A stretch of DNA of 64,000 nucleotides from Coniella vitis (Eukaryota > Ascomycota > Sordariomycetes > Diaporthales > Schizoparmaceae), in the NCBI GenBank assembly GCA_011317545.1, contig WUJK01000005.1, positions 930,001 through 994,000 on the forward strand, read 5' to 3'. This document shows positions 10,725-22,283 of the stretch, in pieces. Made by a program: the position numbers and the translations under genes. Under the pieces are notes generated by a model. It ran no database searches. It saw nothing but the letters and a program-made list of their open reading frames with translations, and was not told the origin of the DNA. How positions within the stretch are numbered: the stretch's first letter is position 1; every line of letters starts with the position of its first letter.

Positions 10725-13193
10725 TGTGAGAACTGTTGCCAGGCTTGTCGCCTGTGCTGTGTACTATTGCGAAACGCGCTTCTTGCTTCTTGATCGCTGC
10801 GAAGCTGCAGTGAGGTGAATACCTAGATGGACTCCAACGCTGGTTTAAGACCTGCACATGTGCACGATGACGACCACGCGAGTTGCTTGACTATGCAAAG
10901 TGGCAAAGCTACTGCTGCATTGCGCCAAGGCCCCAGGAGACGCAGCTTCCTTAGACAAAGGCATTGCGCACGCCGCGTGCCGATCCCACCATAGATCCGC
11001 GGCTTACTGTCCTATTCATGTCCAAACCACGACAGGATGAAACGATTGCTGACTACGACGACGTGTTGCGACGGTTCACACTGCGATTGCAACCTTGCGC
11101 ATTTGCCCTCCTTCTTTGAGGTTCTGCACATGCTATTTGTAGTGATCTCTTCTGATCTCATGTTTCCTGCATACAGTACTGTGTAAGCGGTCACCAAAGA
11201 CTAAAAGTGACAGATCGGCCACTAGCCCCTTTGTGAATTCCGTCCCCCAGGCCATGAGGCTTTCGGGCAGGGCTTTGGTCAAGGAAGGAGGCATTGTTGT
11301 ATCGCCAAAGCCAATCTCGCAACCATACCTTTTCTCTGGTTTCTGCTACGAGGATATAATCCCCGGCTTGAGATATTCTAGGTTCGAGGCTGCGAGCAAG
11401 ACGGGCGGGTACACTGGGAAAGCCTAAAGATCTTGTGCGCAATTCTCCATGAAATGCCGACAAGCTTCTCACGGCTTAACCCGCCACCTTGAAGTCAAGG
11501 CGCGACAGGAGAGACTTTTGCCTATTATTAATTGAGTACCATGTAACACATTTACAACTCGCCAAACGGCAGTCGTTCGATTCATAGATAAACTTATCAA
11601 CGGCAGCACAGACAAATTTAAGGAGCTGGCCCCATCACTCACGGGAGTTGCCGTTTGCCGGCGTGCCACTCATGACATGAAGCGGCGGCGGTGATACTTT
11701 TTCCTAGTGTCGGTTCTTACACGTGTTCTGCCGGCCAAGTTTCATCCATAGGGGGTGGAAGGCTTGTGACACTGGACAGTGTACTTTCTATGCACTAGGT
11801 GCTTGTTGGTTGACTGCCTAAATCACACAGGGAAATCTTTTGAAATATGGCATCAATTACTCGAGCCTATTTTAGAGACACACCTGAAGGATTCTAAGCC
11901 CTTGCCAACAGGGTGCTCTCCAGGGCCAGTCTCGATAAGATCTAGAACGATACAACGGACACTTTGGTGGGAAGCCAGTGTGGGTGGTGTGGTGTGGTGA
12001 CCCTGCCGGTGTGCCGAAGCAAAATGAGATGAACGCTTAATCAGAGCGTGTGGGTGAAATTAGGCAGTCAGAGTCTAAATTATCCTGATCCTACCCTTGC
12101 TCCCTGCAAGTCATCCGATTCCTATGGCATGTCAGTCCGTCTTCCTGGTGTCCTTTCTTCTCTTTTTTCCCGTTCTTCGTTCTGCCTACTATCCTTTGTA
12201 CGTTCTATCGGCCTGCTGGTCGTCCATAGTAGACGCGCGCAGTAGAACGAAACAGAGAAGCAATCCGACTCGCGCAACCTGGCCGTCAAGATGAAACTGC
12301 CCATGTGTTCCAGTTCCCACTATGGCGTCTGTCCTAGGCCTTCACATCCTATCGGCCGCAGTGGGGTCTACTTTATCGACCAAGCAATATGGATGGATTT
12401 CTCCCGTAGGGCGGGGCAGAAGCCCAGAAGGCCCACTCCTATAGTGCTCATGTACTGCCGACATCCAAGCACAAGATGCAGAGTCTGAGAGTGTGCCTGA
12501 AAGTGTCTAGACCAGCCTTTGAGGGGACGGGGGGAAGGTCTTGTCAGCACGCTGCCACGCTTCTCAGCCTTGCGCAACGAACCGTTCTATCCGGCCGCAC
12601 AACTTCTGCGCCCTCGCCTGTGGGGAGGCTGCATAGTACGCAGGGAATAGGAGGGCCAAGCAACTCACCAGCTTCTGCCAACTTCCCAGCGTAGTAGTGA
12701 GGCTTCTGAGTGAGCCCAGCCCGCAGAAGGCCTTTATTTTTAATTTAAATCCCTTGAGCCTGCTCATCCTCGATTAAAAATGCAATCGCAGAGCTTTCCC
12801 GGCTTGGTGGGCCCCGGTGACGCCCTGAGGATCACCTCGCGCAATTTTATGCATGGGTACTCATTTGGAAAAGGCTCGCCCGCACCAGTTCGTCCATGGT
12901 TGTTGGTGGTGAGTAACATGTAGTAAGTGGTATGTATAGACCTCTTGACCTTTCGATTTCGCCTTGTTCGAATCCTCTCTTCCCGCACCTCTTCCTCCCC
13001 TTCACTTTCGCTCACTTTGCTCCTTGACGGCGTATCGCTTGTGCGAACCAGACACTCCTTACTTTGCTTTTCAAACATTCGTTCTTTTCTTCTCTTTCTT
13101 GCAGTGCAGTAGCATTTTCCACTCAGGCCAGAGCATTGACTTGCCTAACCCGTTCTTTTACACCCAACCCGATCTTTTCTCCATTCCGCCAAT
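10725..13193. other. Intergenic, divergent promoters
   Basis: 2.5 kb between the F-box-like gene (-) and the expansin-like gene (+). No frame with family resemblance or conserved splice structure was found. The last 250 bp are strongly CT-rich, as expected for a fungal leader upstream of the expansin-like start. Confidence 0.55.
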
Positions 13194-14266
13194 ATGAGGT
13201 TCCAATCTGTGATCATGGCCGTGTCGGCCGTTTCTGGCGCATCCGCCGCAGCCTGCTCCAAGAAAGTCCCAACATCGCAGGCTAGCTCCAGCGCTCAAGT
13301 GGTGGTGTCTACAGCGTCTGTGGTGACCTCTGCTGCTGCTGTGACCTCCTCTTCAAGCGCTGTTTCTACCGAGGCCGCTTCGTCCAGTGTAGCGGAAAAT
13401 TCCAGCACTCTGATCACCCTGCTTGCGACCTCTGCGACCACTTCGGATGCTGTGGCGGCCACTTCGACTTCCGCAGCCTCTTCGACTTCCGCAGCCTCTT
13501 CGACTGTTGCCTCGACTTCGGCGGCAGCCGCATCCTCCTCTGCTGCTGTGAGCACTACGAGCAACGGCTCCAATGGCTCGAGCGGAGAGGCAACCTTTTA
13601 TGGCGGCAACCTGAGCGGAGGAACTTGCTCCTTCACTACCCTGTCGACCATTCCCAACAGCTTGTTCGGAACAGCGTTTTCCGGTGCTGTCTGGGACAAC
13701 GCTGCCGAATGCGGTGCCTGTGTTGAGGTTACTGGCCCCACCGGCGCCAATATCACTGTCATGGTAAGTACTTTCATCAACCGCTAGCCGCACCGTAAAC
13801 CCCTTCCTCGTTCGTGGAAAGTACATTTGCTCACAATTTTTCTCCCTCACAGATTGTCGACGAATGCCCCGAGTGCGATGAAGGGCACTTTGATCTCTTT
13901 GAAGACGGCTTCTTGGAGCTGGGCACCGCCTCCGAGGGCATCATCGACATCACCTACTCATTTGTATCGTGCGGCATCACCTCGCCCATTGTGCTGGCCA
14001 ACAAGTCCGGCACGTCGGAATACTGGTTCTCAATGCAGGTCGTCAACTCAAACGAGGCCATCAAGAGCCTCGAGGTCAGCACCGACGGCGGCAGCACATG
14101 GCAAACCACAACGCGATCGAGCTACAACTTCTTTGAGAACTCGAGCGGCTTTGGCACCGACACTGTCGATGTGCGCGTGACAAGCACCAGCGGCGGTGTG
14201 ATTACCGTCAGCGATGTGAGCGTTGCCAGCGAGGCTCAGGCCACCGCCGCATCCAACTTCTCGTAA
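13194..14266 (+). CDS. Secreted expansin-like protein with Ser/Ala-rich stalk
   Basis: Cell-wall-loosening type protein: two exons, 13194-13763 and 13853-14266, give 327 residues. A signal peptide is evident (MRFQSVIMAVSAVSGASAAAC), followed by about 100 residues of Ser/Ala/Thr/Val-rich stalk likely to be O-glycosylated. Then comes a double-psi beta-barrel domain starting GEATFYGGN, with Cys in GGTCSF and WDNAAECGACVEV, and the HFDL motif that carries the conserved Asp of expansins (exon 2, after IVDECPEC). The C-terminal about 100 residues resemble the expansin CBM63-like beta-sandwich (STDGGSTWQTT, YNFFE), suggesting a two-domain expansin-like protein and not a bare loosenin. There is no GPI signal. 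An exact 18-nt tandem duplication lies at 13463-13498 in the stalk, so stalk length may vary between strains. Confidence 0.88.
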
Positions 14267-15067
14267 AGAAAGATTTAGGGAGATATGCGCCCGAGAAGGG
14301 ATGTTGGGGCCGTTGATAAGGTTGGACTTTCGTGATGACGCTCGCTCTGCTGGGCAGCCCGTGACGACAAATGCCTTTTGTTACATTCTGCTGTACATAT
14401 TTAGTAAACAACACTTGTCTGAAGACTGTATGTCTGGGACCATGAAGCAAATGGAATATGCACTTCTATCACAGAGTTTTCCGTGTGCCAGGCGTGCCGA
14501 GTGACATCGTAGACAGAATGATATGGCAATATCGTCGCTTTGACTGGAGCCAAGCATGCGCTCTTCGATGCTTCATCTTAACTATGAATCGGAATCACGT
14601 CTTCGAGTCGTTGTTTAGTGAAAGTAACATACATAGCAATGGTAGAGTTCATGGTAAGGTGGTTGAGGTGGTTGGACAGCCGGCAGGTTGGAGGAATTGG
14701 CAGTCCCGCCAGAGCCTGTGCTGTCTCGTACTAGCGTGCTCGCAACACAATTAGTGCACTAACGTAGCACAGTACGTATCACTCCGGTGTTGACTCATGT
14801 GCTACCAGACATACTGTACTATGTACTATGTACAAGCAGGCTCGCTTTTTAATTGCTGATTAGGGCGCTGTCACGTCTCGACGCGTTCTGCAGCCCCTAC
14901 GTAAATCGATCGCCCAGAATTCATTGCACTCCAACAAACCCATCCGGATCGCCCCTCGTTCCACAACTGTAAACTTGCAGAATTCTCGAGCTTCTTGCAC
15001 TCATCATCCCAAAGCAACATAACGCTCAGATATCCATCGTTTCGCTGCAAACAAAGCTCAAACCAAC
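14267..15067. other. Intergenic
   Basis: About 800 bp. Near 14810-14835 there is a short imperfect tandem of TACTATG/TACTATGTAC character. No gene is supported. Confidence 0.55.
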
Positions 15068-15972
15068 ATGTTGACAGCTTTAGTACCGCCGTCATATACC
15101 GACGACGACAACGTCCTTCCGCACATTGACCCAGCCAATCACTACGCAATGACGCGCCCATATAAACCCGCAAAGCCCTCGCCTCTCTCCTCCAGCCCCG
15201 CCCGCGCGCCCACATCACCACCATTCACGCCGTGCGACTCGAATGCGCGCCTCGCCACGCAGTCTTCGCCAATTCCAGCGGTATCAACGACGCCTTCGTT
15301 TACTAGCAAGTTTGCTTTACGGCCGAGTCGACCCAACCCAGTAACGCAAAAGCGCGAGGCCGCTCAAGAAGGTCGGCGAAAGCTGTTTCTCAAAAATGTG
15401 AGGCAGCGCGCCGAAGATAAGAAGTGGGAGATGAGAGGTGGCGAGCAGGAGGTGAGCTCATAGACTTATCGTGAACGTCAATCTTGCGGTTGTCCGTTTT
15501 ACTAACTTGTGTTGAATGGTAGCTGCTGAAGCTCGAGTGGTTCTCACTCAATGCCGATCTTAAACGAGCCAAGAATTCTGATTTTCAAGGGGCCATACTG
15601 GACTCGGATATAGAAGATGCAGCGGGCCTACGCGAAGAGGCTTTACGGAATCATTACCCATCAAGTATTGCCATATCGGAGGCTGGCGTACGTCACAAGC
15701 ACAGTGAAAATCAACCAGACATCGATGATTTGATGGTTGGCATGTTCGAGCACGATCAGGAGCAAGAACTGGAGGCTTTGATATCATCGATGCCTGACGA
15801 GCACCAAACATCGACTCATCCGAAGCCTCCAGGACCTCCGCGCTGGCTATACGATGATGACGACAATGACGACTACGATGCACTATTTATGGACTACCTC
15901 TCTCAACAGCAGACTCAGATGCACGGCAACAGTTACGATACTTCGTCCGTAGGGCATATGGACTTGTCATGA
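15068..15972 (+). CDS. Unrecognised protein with basic helix and acidic tail
   Basis: Two exons, 15068-15451 and 15523-15972, phase 0 at the 71-nt intron, giving 277 residues. I do not recognise the family. Visible features are a disordered Pro/Ser-rich N-terminus with TSPPFTP and SPIP motifs (possible proline-directed phosphorylation sites), a conserved-looking central block around the intron (RPNPVTQKREAAQEGRRKLF, then LEWFSLNADLKRAK) predicted as charged helix, and a C-terminus with WLYDDDDNDDYDALFMDYL, an acidic patch ending in a hydrophobic motif reminiscent of short peptide-docking or activation motifs. A nuclear role is plausible from composition but is inference only. That the reading frame continues exactly through a consensus GTGAGC...TAG intron supports it as a real gene. 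Confidence 0.75.
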
Positions 15973-16202
15973 TGAGGATTGTGCTTTGGGTTACTGCTTC
16001 TCCTGGCTTGGACCGGACGTTATATGGTTTTAGCGTTACGGCGTTTGGGGGAACACACAAGTCAGTATGTGAGCTATTGTACCATAGCTTCTGTGTAAGC
16101 TTGTTCCAACTGGCCTTGCACCGGCTTTTGCATTGCATATCGTTGCTTGGGGTATATATCTGGTGTTTTCATCTTCGAGGGAATTATTTTTGCTGTACTG
16201 AA

Positions 16203-17419
16203 CTATTGCGGATTGCAAGATTCCGTGTCTGGCGCACCGAAGGCATCTTGCGCAGAGGGCATATCTCCCACCAAATCCGGCGGTGGCGATCCGGCTGCTT
16301 GCATCTAACACCAACCACAATAATCAGCAAATGCATCTTGTGCGAGGACTGTGCATGTGGACTTACCTTTTGCATCCTCTCGACAATATATTCTCTGTCT
16401 CCTGGGTTTGAATCGGCATATGTTGCTTCCTCGAACTTGGCCACGATCTCCTTGACAAATCCCTGCTGTAGTTCATATCTCTTCCGGTCCTCCTCGGAGA
16501 TATTGGCCTTGTTCTTGTCCATCCACTCGGGGAACTTGTCGTTGAGCTCCTTCATGGGCTCGTAAAGGATATCCTTGTTCGTCAGCTGTTCCATCATACC
16601 CAACAGCATCTTTGAAAACTCCTCCTCGCTGCCCTCCAATCCGCCCTCGCCAGCCTGCATCTGTTTCAGCAGCTCAGCCATGAAATCACCCGAGTCGTCT
16701 GCTGCGGCTGCCGCAGCTGTCGCCTGGTCGCCCGAATTCTGCATGCGCTCCATGGTGCGCCGGATCGTGTCCTGGAATGAAGTTTCGGCGCCCTCGTCGG
16801 TCACCGTAGCTGACGTATTGACGGCCTTGGCCACGCCTGGTGCCGCACCTGGCGCAGATGATGGGGCATCGCCAGCGCCGCTTCCTCCTCCAGCTGCTGC
16901 GCCAAGCTCCTTGAAGATGCTCTCAAACTGCGCTTGCATTTCTGGCTGCAGCGATTGTTAACAACAGACAAAGACCTCCTTTTACAAAAGAGAATGGATG
17001 AGGATGCGTACTGAGCTCTCAATCTCTCCCATGAGTTCGGCCATACCGGCCTGGAGTTGCTTCGCAAAGTCATCATCCGAGAGTACGTCGTCCTCTGCCG
17101 CTGCCTGCAATGGGTCTCGCGCTGCAGACGATGCCGAAGACTGGCCTGGGGCAGCAGATGGTGCAGCGGGCTTGTTGGCATCAATTTTCACCGTCGAAAA
17201 GTCGTCCAACATGTCTAAGAATTGTCCACAATTAGAACTGGCACAAAAGTCCGTTCTAGAGTAAGCAGGGAATGCGCGTCACATGCCATCCAGATCGTCC
17301 AAGTCATCCTCATCTGGGTCAGGAAAATCCTCCTCTTCCTCGAAAGACGTGCTGTCCGTTGTCTTGGCCTCAGCCTTTGGGGCCTCAAGAGCCTCTGGTT
17401 TGGGTACTGTTTCGCTCAT
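16203..17419 (-). CDS. PEX19: Peroxisomal membrane protein import receptor Pex19
   Basis: Cytosolic/peroxisomal chaperone that binds newly made peroxisomal membrane proteins and docks on Pex3. Exons on the minus strand are 17419-17287, 17214-17012, 16945-16367 and 16304-16203; 338 residues, in line with fungal Pex19. The N-terminus is acidic (FPDPDEDDLDDLDD) as expected for the Pex3-binding end; the conserved C-terminal helical domain is seen in FMAELLKQMQ, MMEQLTNKDILYEPMKELN and KFPEWMDKNK. The protein ends CNPQ, a CaaX farnesylation box (Cys335) like that of known Pex19 proteins. The first intron (17286-17215) keeps frame only with a GC donor (ATG|GCATGT) and TAG acceptor; the nearest GT donor puts the next exon out of frame. 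The other introns are standard. Divergent from UBC9. Confidence 0.95.
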
Positions 17420-18156
17420 CCTGCCAGACCTCGGTGCGCGTGCGTGCGTATCGCTTCTTCTAACAAAGTTGGAAATTGATTCCGGGATGTTGCCGTTCAG
17501 CGGGGCAGGGCTTTATGAAGAGCAAAGAGCTAAAGATGCAGTCAGAGCCAGGACTTCACCGAAAAAAGAACAACAGCAAAAGAAGAGAGAACAAAGAGAC
17601 AAGTTCTGCTTGGTTTATAATGTTTGATTGAAGCCTAGTGTAGATATATATAAAAAAGGGAAGACGTTGTCAAATGTGATTAGCAAACTTGCTGTCGAGA
17701 GCCCGATGTCCTTGGATCTCCCTCTCTGCCCATCCACATCCCACACCTTGCCGAGGTCTGCCACACTTGACCATCCTGGCAGCTCTGAGCCCATGTGGAT
17801 TCTGAAGTGTACTTAGGTACAAGTACATAGTAGTGGGTTGGAGGGGTTGTCCCCGCCTTCCCTATTCAGTGGCTACCTAGGTACCCAAGCATCAAAAAAG
17901 AACCCGCCTCCCAAAGACGCAGTACAATCTCACGCGCCATTTCATCCTGCCCATTCTCACAGCCTCATTTATTCTGTCCATCTGCAACCAACAACTTCGC
18001 ACCGCGCTTGCGCCATCTCTTCCCTCTCCCACAATTACAGCCTCCGTTCGACCAAGGGCAAGTCAACCAAAGTGCGACGCAAAGAAGTTACCCACCCGCT
18101 GGCTATCCCGAGCGCCTCTTCTGATCAACCCCAAACTCCATATAGAGGACCGAATC
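17420..18156. promoter_or_regulatory. Shared divergent promoter region PEX19/UBC9
   Basis: 737 bp between the start codons of PEX19 (-) and UBC9 (+). It contains a perfect palindrome TACCTAGGTA at 17874-17883 and a CT/CAC-rich leader over about 17930-18150 before UBC9. No gene is seen; regulatory content is inferred from the arrangement only. Confidence 0.5.
17874..17883. repeat. TACCTAGGTA palindrome
   Basis: Perfect 10-bp palindrome in the PEX19-UBC9 intergenic region; the same word recurs at 50065-50074, and shorter related words lie at 60936-60943 and 41943-41950. Confidence 0.9.
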
Positions 18157-18813
18157 ATGCCATCTCTCTGCGAGAACAGGCTTCAAGAGGAGCGGTACAT
18201 TTCTCCACATGCCCTCTCTCGCCGGTTACTTGTCATACTAACGCTTTGCTCAGGAAGCTCTGGCGACGAGACCATCCCTTTGGCTTTTACGCCAAACCAG
18301 CGCGTGGCGAGAATGGAGTCTTGGACACGAAGAATTGGGAGTGCGGAATACCTGGCAAAGAGAAGACTATCTGGGAGGGCGGCCTCTTCAAGCTGACGAT
18401 GCAGTTCCCCGATGGTATGCCGTCTCCTACCTGGCTTTTGTCTCGAGTCTAGTTGCTGACCTCAGTATTCTTGCAAAGAATACCCAACCAAACCTCCCAA
18501 GTGTAAGCACTCCTGACACCTTTAGCGCCATGATATAAAATCTAACGCCCTCGTCACAGGCAAGTTTGTCCCGCCTCTGTTCCACCCGAACGTCTACCCC
18601 AGTGGAACTGTTTGCCTCTCGATCCTTAACGAAGAAGAAGCCTGGAAGCCTGCTATCACCGTCAAGCAGATTCTCCTGGGCGTTCAAGACCTGCTGAACG
18701 ATCCGAACCCTGATTCTCCAGCCCAAGCCGAAGCATATAACCTCTTCAAGAAAGATCGCGTCGAGTACGAGCGCCGCGTCAAGCGGGTTGTCAGAGAGAA
18801 CCCTGCTCCTTGA
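18157..18813 (+). CDS. UBC9: SUMO-conjugating enzyme E2 (Ubc9)
   Basis: E2 enzyme that receives SUMO from the E1 heterodimer and transfers it to target lysines, mostly in the nucleus. Exons 18157-18194, 18254-18414, 18479-18502 and 18560-18813 give 158 residues, the normal Ubc9 length. It starts [20 protein letters not shown], with the basic N-terminal helix that binds SUMO, then PFGFYAKP. Ubc9-specific residues are seen in [14 protein letters not shown], the HPN element in [12 protein letters not shown], and the catalytic Cys93 in [11 protein letters not shown]; the end reads [15 protein letters not shown]. The third coding exon is only 24 nt. Intron positions are phase-consistent. Divergent from PEX19. 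Confidence 0.97.
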
Positions 18814-19898
18814 TAGCCGCGACTGGATGAAAGACAGAGGAATAGACGCGGTGTACATGCGATTGCATTTTCAATAATATCATGGTTGCAATACTGCACG
18901 GCTGTGGAGGTTAGGGCCTAGGGGCCTCTGATTTTGCTCGGAGTTTAGGCACTAGGGACGGCAAACTGCGCGGAGTTCAAGAGCTTGCCAATAATGAATT
19001 TGTCTGTTTATGGCCATCTGCAACCAGATGTGCGCAAACGCAACATGGTATTGGGGCTTGTAGGACATCAGATGCCTCATTTCTCAAAACCATATGCGCA
19101 CCGGAGAGTTGCGCACGTGCGCAGGGACTCAAAAGTCTTGGACATTGAAGGATAGCAGATCACTCATGCCACTCGGGTACATCCAGCTTCCTGCAAAAAA
19201 TAATGTAATGGTGAGGGCGTCTTCTTTGTTTGATCCAGAGTAAGTCCAACACTTTGCAAGGAAGTGCGCTGGATACAACATACAGGGCAGTGGAGAGGCG
19301 TCATAATGAGATATGTTGCTCTTTTAACTTACATAGTACAACTCTGTTTGTATTCCCTTGGCTGATGAACTGGACCCGTTGCCCCGATACAAATGAAACC
19401 AGCGGGGGCATACCAGCCTTATCGAGTGCTATCAAAAGACAAATGACTCTTTGCACCCGGTATCGGACTCCACGCGGGTCGCGTTGCTATGACCCAAAAA
19501 TTAACGGTCGTCGTTACGTACAGCTTCCATGTGTGTAAAAAGATTGAGATAGTGCCCATTTCAGGCGAATAGAAACAGTGCTAATTTGTTGCGCCTGGTC
19601 TGAGGCGAGTGAGTCAAGACCTAAACTCACCGCGCAGTGATATTGCCGCGGGTCAGTCGCAGCAAGTCGGCTCATTGTGTTCTTTTGCCCCCCCTTCTTT
19701 TTTTCCCATCTCTTGTGCCCCTCGCCCAAACTTTCTTGGAAACGTCCTTTCTGCAGCGCAGACGGACTCTAGAACAGATCAGCATTCTCCAACGCCAATT
19801 GTCTTCTCTCCAGATTGCTCAGAGTCGCACCCCTTTGGCAAACGTAACTCGATTCTCCTTATTCACAGCTCGAACCGCATCTCGACCGATTCATCAAG
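18814..19898. other. Intergenic, asparagine synthetase promoter
   Basis: 1.1 kb with no supported gene. The last about 200 bp before 19899 are pyrimidine-rich, as expected for a strongly expressed fungal leader, and the start context is ATCAAGATG. Confidence 0.55.
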
Positions 19899-22283
19899 AT
19901 GTGTGGTATCTTCGCGTGCCACCAGTGAGTCCACTTCTCCAGGCGCGAACCAGATTACTTGCTGTTGTTGCGAGCCTGAGCTTAAAGATGCAAAAAGAAG
20001 GAATTCATGCGCTCTACCAAAACCAAAACCAATTGGGAACTAACAGAAGCGACTATCTAGGCACCCCGATGTGCAAAAATTCAAGCCAACAGCGCTGAAG
20101 CTGTCCAAGGCGTTCGTGGAAACCCCTCGCTCTCCCCCTCGAGACGATGAATATTCCAATTGACATTGTTTCGCGACGGCAGTATCCGCCACAGAGGCCC
20201 CGACTGGAGTAAGGATTGAGTTTATCACTGGGTTCGCGCTATTCGTCACGACTAACCATTTGCGACTTGAACAGGCGGAAGCTACATTTGCAACAACACA
20301 GGTACGCATTGTTCATAAAGCGAAGGCCTAGGACGCGTGTGTGCGTTTGGCTGGCTTTGCGCGCAAGTGTCGCTGACGGTTTTGCGGACAGTTCTTTGCC
20401 ACGAACGGTTAAGCATTGTCGGTGTTGGTACGTTGGATCCTTCGAATTATGATTGATGGTGGGAGAGGCTGTTCCTGTTAACAACCGCGCAGACAGCGGC
20501 GCCCAGCCCTTGACCAACGAGGATGGCAGCATTATACTCGCTGTCAACGGCGAGATCTACAACCACAGGTTGATCCGCAAGACCCTTAAGACCCCCTACC
20601 ACTTCAAGACGCATTCCGATTGCGAGGTCGTTATTCCACTAGTACGTCGCACTGTTGGGGGGGGATTGCAGACCCAGAGAGGCAAGAACACCATGGTTGA
20701 CAAAGACACAATTATAGTACATGGAATACGGTCTCGATGCGCCCAAGCACCTTGACGGCATGTTCTCGTTTGTCCTGTACGACAAGAAGCAAGATCGCAC
20801 GATAGCCGCCCGCGACCCCATTGGTATCACCACGTTGTACCAGGGTTGGTCCTCCAAGGAGCCTGGCACCGTCTACTTTGGCTCCGAGCTCAAGTGCCTG
20901 CACCCCGTTTGCGACAAGATTGAGGCCTTCCCCCCTGGCCATGTATACGACAGCAAGACCGGCGAGAGGACACGGTACTTCGACCCAACGTGGTGGGATG
21001 GCTCCAAGGTGCCCCAGCAGCCCGTGGACCTCAAGCTTCTGCGCGAGACGCTCGAGAAGTCGGTTCGTAAGCGACTGATGGCTGAGGTGCCCTACGGCGT
21101 GCTGCTGTCTGGTGGTCTCGACTCGAGTCTTGTTGCTTCGATTGCGCAGCGTGAGACGCAGCGCCTCAAGGAAGCTGCATTGGCTGCTAACAGCAACGCT
21201 GCGCAGCAGCAGGACGAGGACCGCGGTGAGGGCCTTGTGGGTATCGATGATGAGAACCACTTGTCTACCGTCACCTACCTGCCTCAGCTCAACTCCTTCT
21301 CCATTGGTTTGCCCGGTTCGCCCGACAACGAGGCTGCGCTGAAGGTCGCCAAGTTCCTCGGCACCAAGCACCACGTCATGACCTTTACGATCGAAGATGG
21401 TCTCAACGCCCTTTCTGATGTCATTTACCACCTCGAGACGTACGACGTTACGACTATCCGCGCTTCGACACCCATGTACCTGCTCTCCCGCAAGATCAAG
21501 GCTATGGGCATCAAGATGGTGCTCAGCGGAGAGGGCAGTGACGAGATCTTTGGTGGATACCTGTACTTTGGCCACGCACCTGACAAGGAGTCCTTCCACG
21601 AGGAGTGTGTCCGCCGTGTCAAGAACTTGCACTTGGCAGACTGCCTGCGTGCCAACAAGTCCACCTCCGCATGGGGTCTTGAGGCGCGTGTGCCTTTCTT
21701 GGACAAGGAGGTATGTTTGGAATAATATGTGCACTTTCTTTTGCCTCTCTTCAGAATCACGCTTACACGAATCATTCATAGTTCCTCGAGACGTCTATGG
21801 CCATTGACCCCGCCGACAAGATGATCAAGGATGGCCGCATCGAGAAGTACATTCTGCGCAAGGCCTTTGACACTGCGGACGAGCCCGGCAACAAGCCCTA
21901 CCTGCCCGACGAGATCCTCTGGCGCCAGAAGGAGCAGTTCTCCGACGGTGTTGGATACGGCTGGATTGACGCACTCAAGGACAACGCCGAGCTGCAGGTG
22001 ACGGACGAGATGATGAAGAACCCCAAGCCGGAATGGGGCAACGACATTCCAGACACCAAGGAGGCGTACTGGTACAGGTGCATGTTTGACGAGCACTTCC
22101 CTCCTACTTGCGCAGAGACTGTCATGCGCTGGGTGCCCAAGTGGGTGAAGCAGAGCGACCCCAGTGGACGGTGAGCTTGACCTTAATCTTTGGCTCTGGG
22201 AGTCTTTCTTCTGGTATCTAAATACTGACTTTGACAACAGCGCAATTGCTTCCCACAACGCCAAGTATGACACCGTCGAGTGA
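19899..22283 (+). CDS. ASN1: Asparagine synthetase, glutamine-hydrolysing
   Basis: Converts aspartate plus glutamine and ATP to asparagine, in the cytosol. Nine exons: 19899-19924, 20061-20111, 20183-20208, 20275-20301, 20392-20427, 20493-20641, 20718-21710, 21782-22170, 22241-22283; 579 residues, standard for the eukaryotic enzyme. It begins MCGIFACH, so Cys2 is the glutaminase nucleophile after Met removal. The N-terminal glutaminase domain is rebuilt across five tiny exons: [43 protein letters not shown]. The synthetase domain shows the PP-loop [12 protein letters not shown] and [13 protein letters not shown]. All nine exons join in phase. I use the ASN1 symbol for the family; yeast has two near-identical paralogs. 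The long antisense open frame at 20712-21779 is a codon-bias shadow. Confidence 0.96.

Noticed and set aside
12960..12990. tRNA-like B-box (GTTCGAATCC)
   Set aside because: The flanking bases do not form a T stem, and no A-box or acceptor stem lies at the right distance; it is in the expansin-like leader.
20712..21779. 355-residue open frame opposite asparagine synthetase
   Set aside because: Same codon-bias shadow effect over the 993-nt exon; no known motif.
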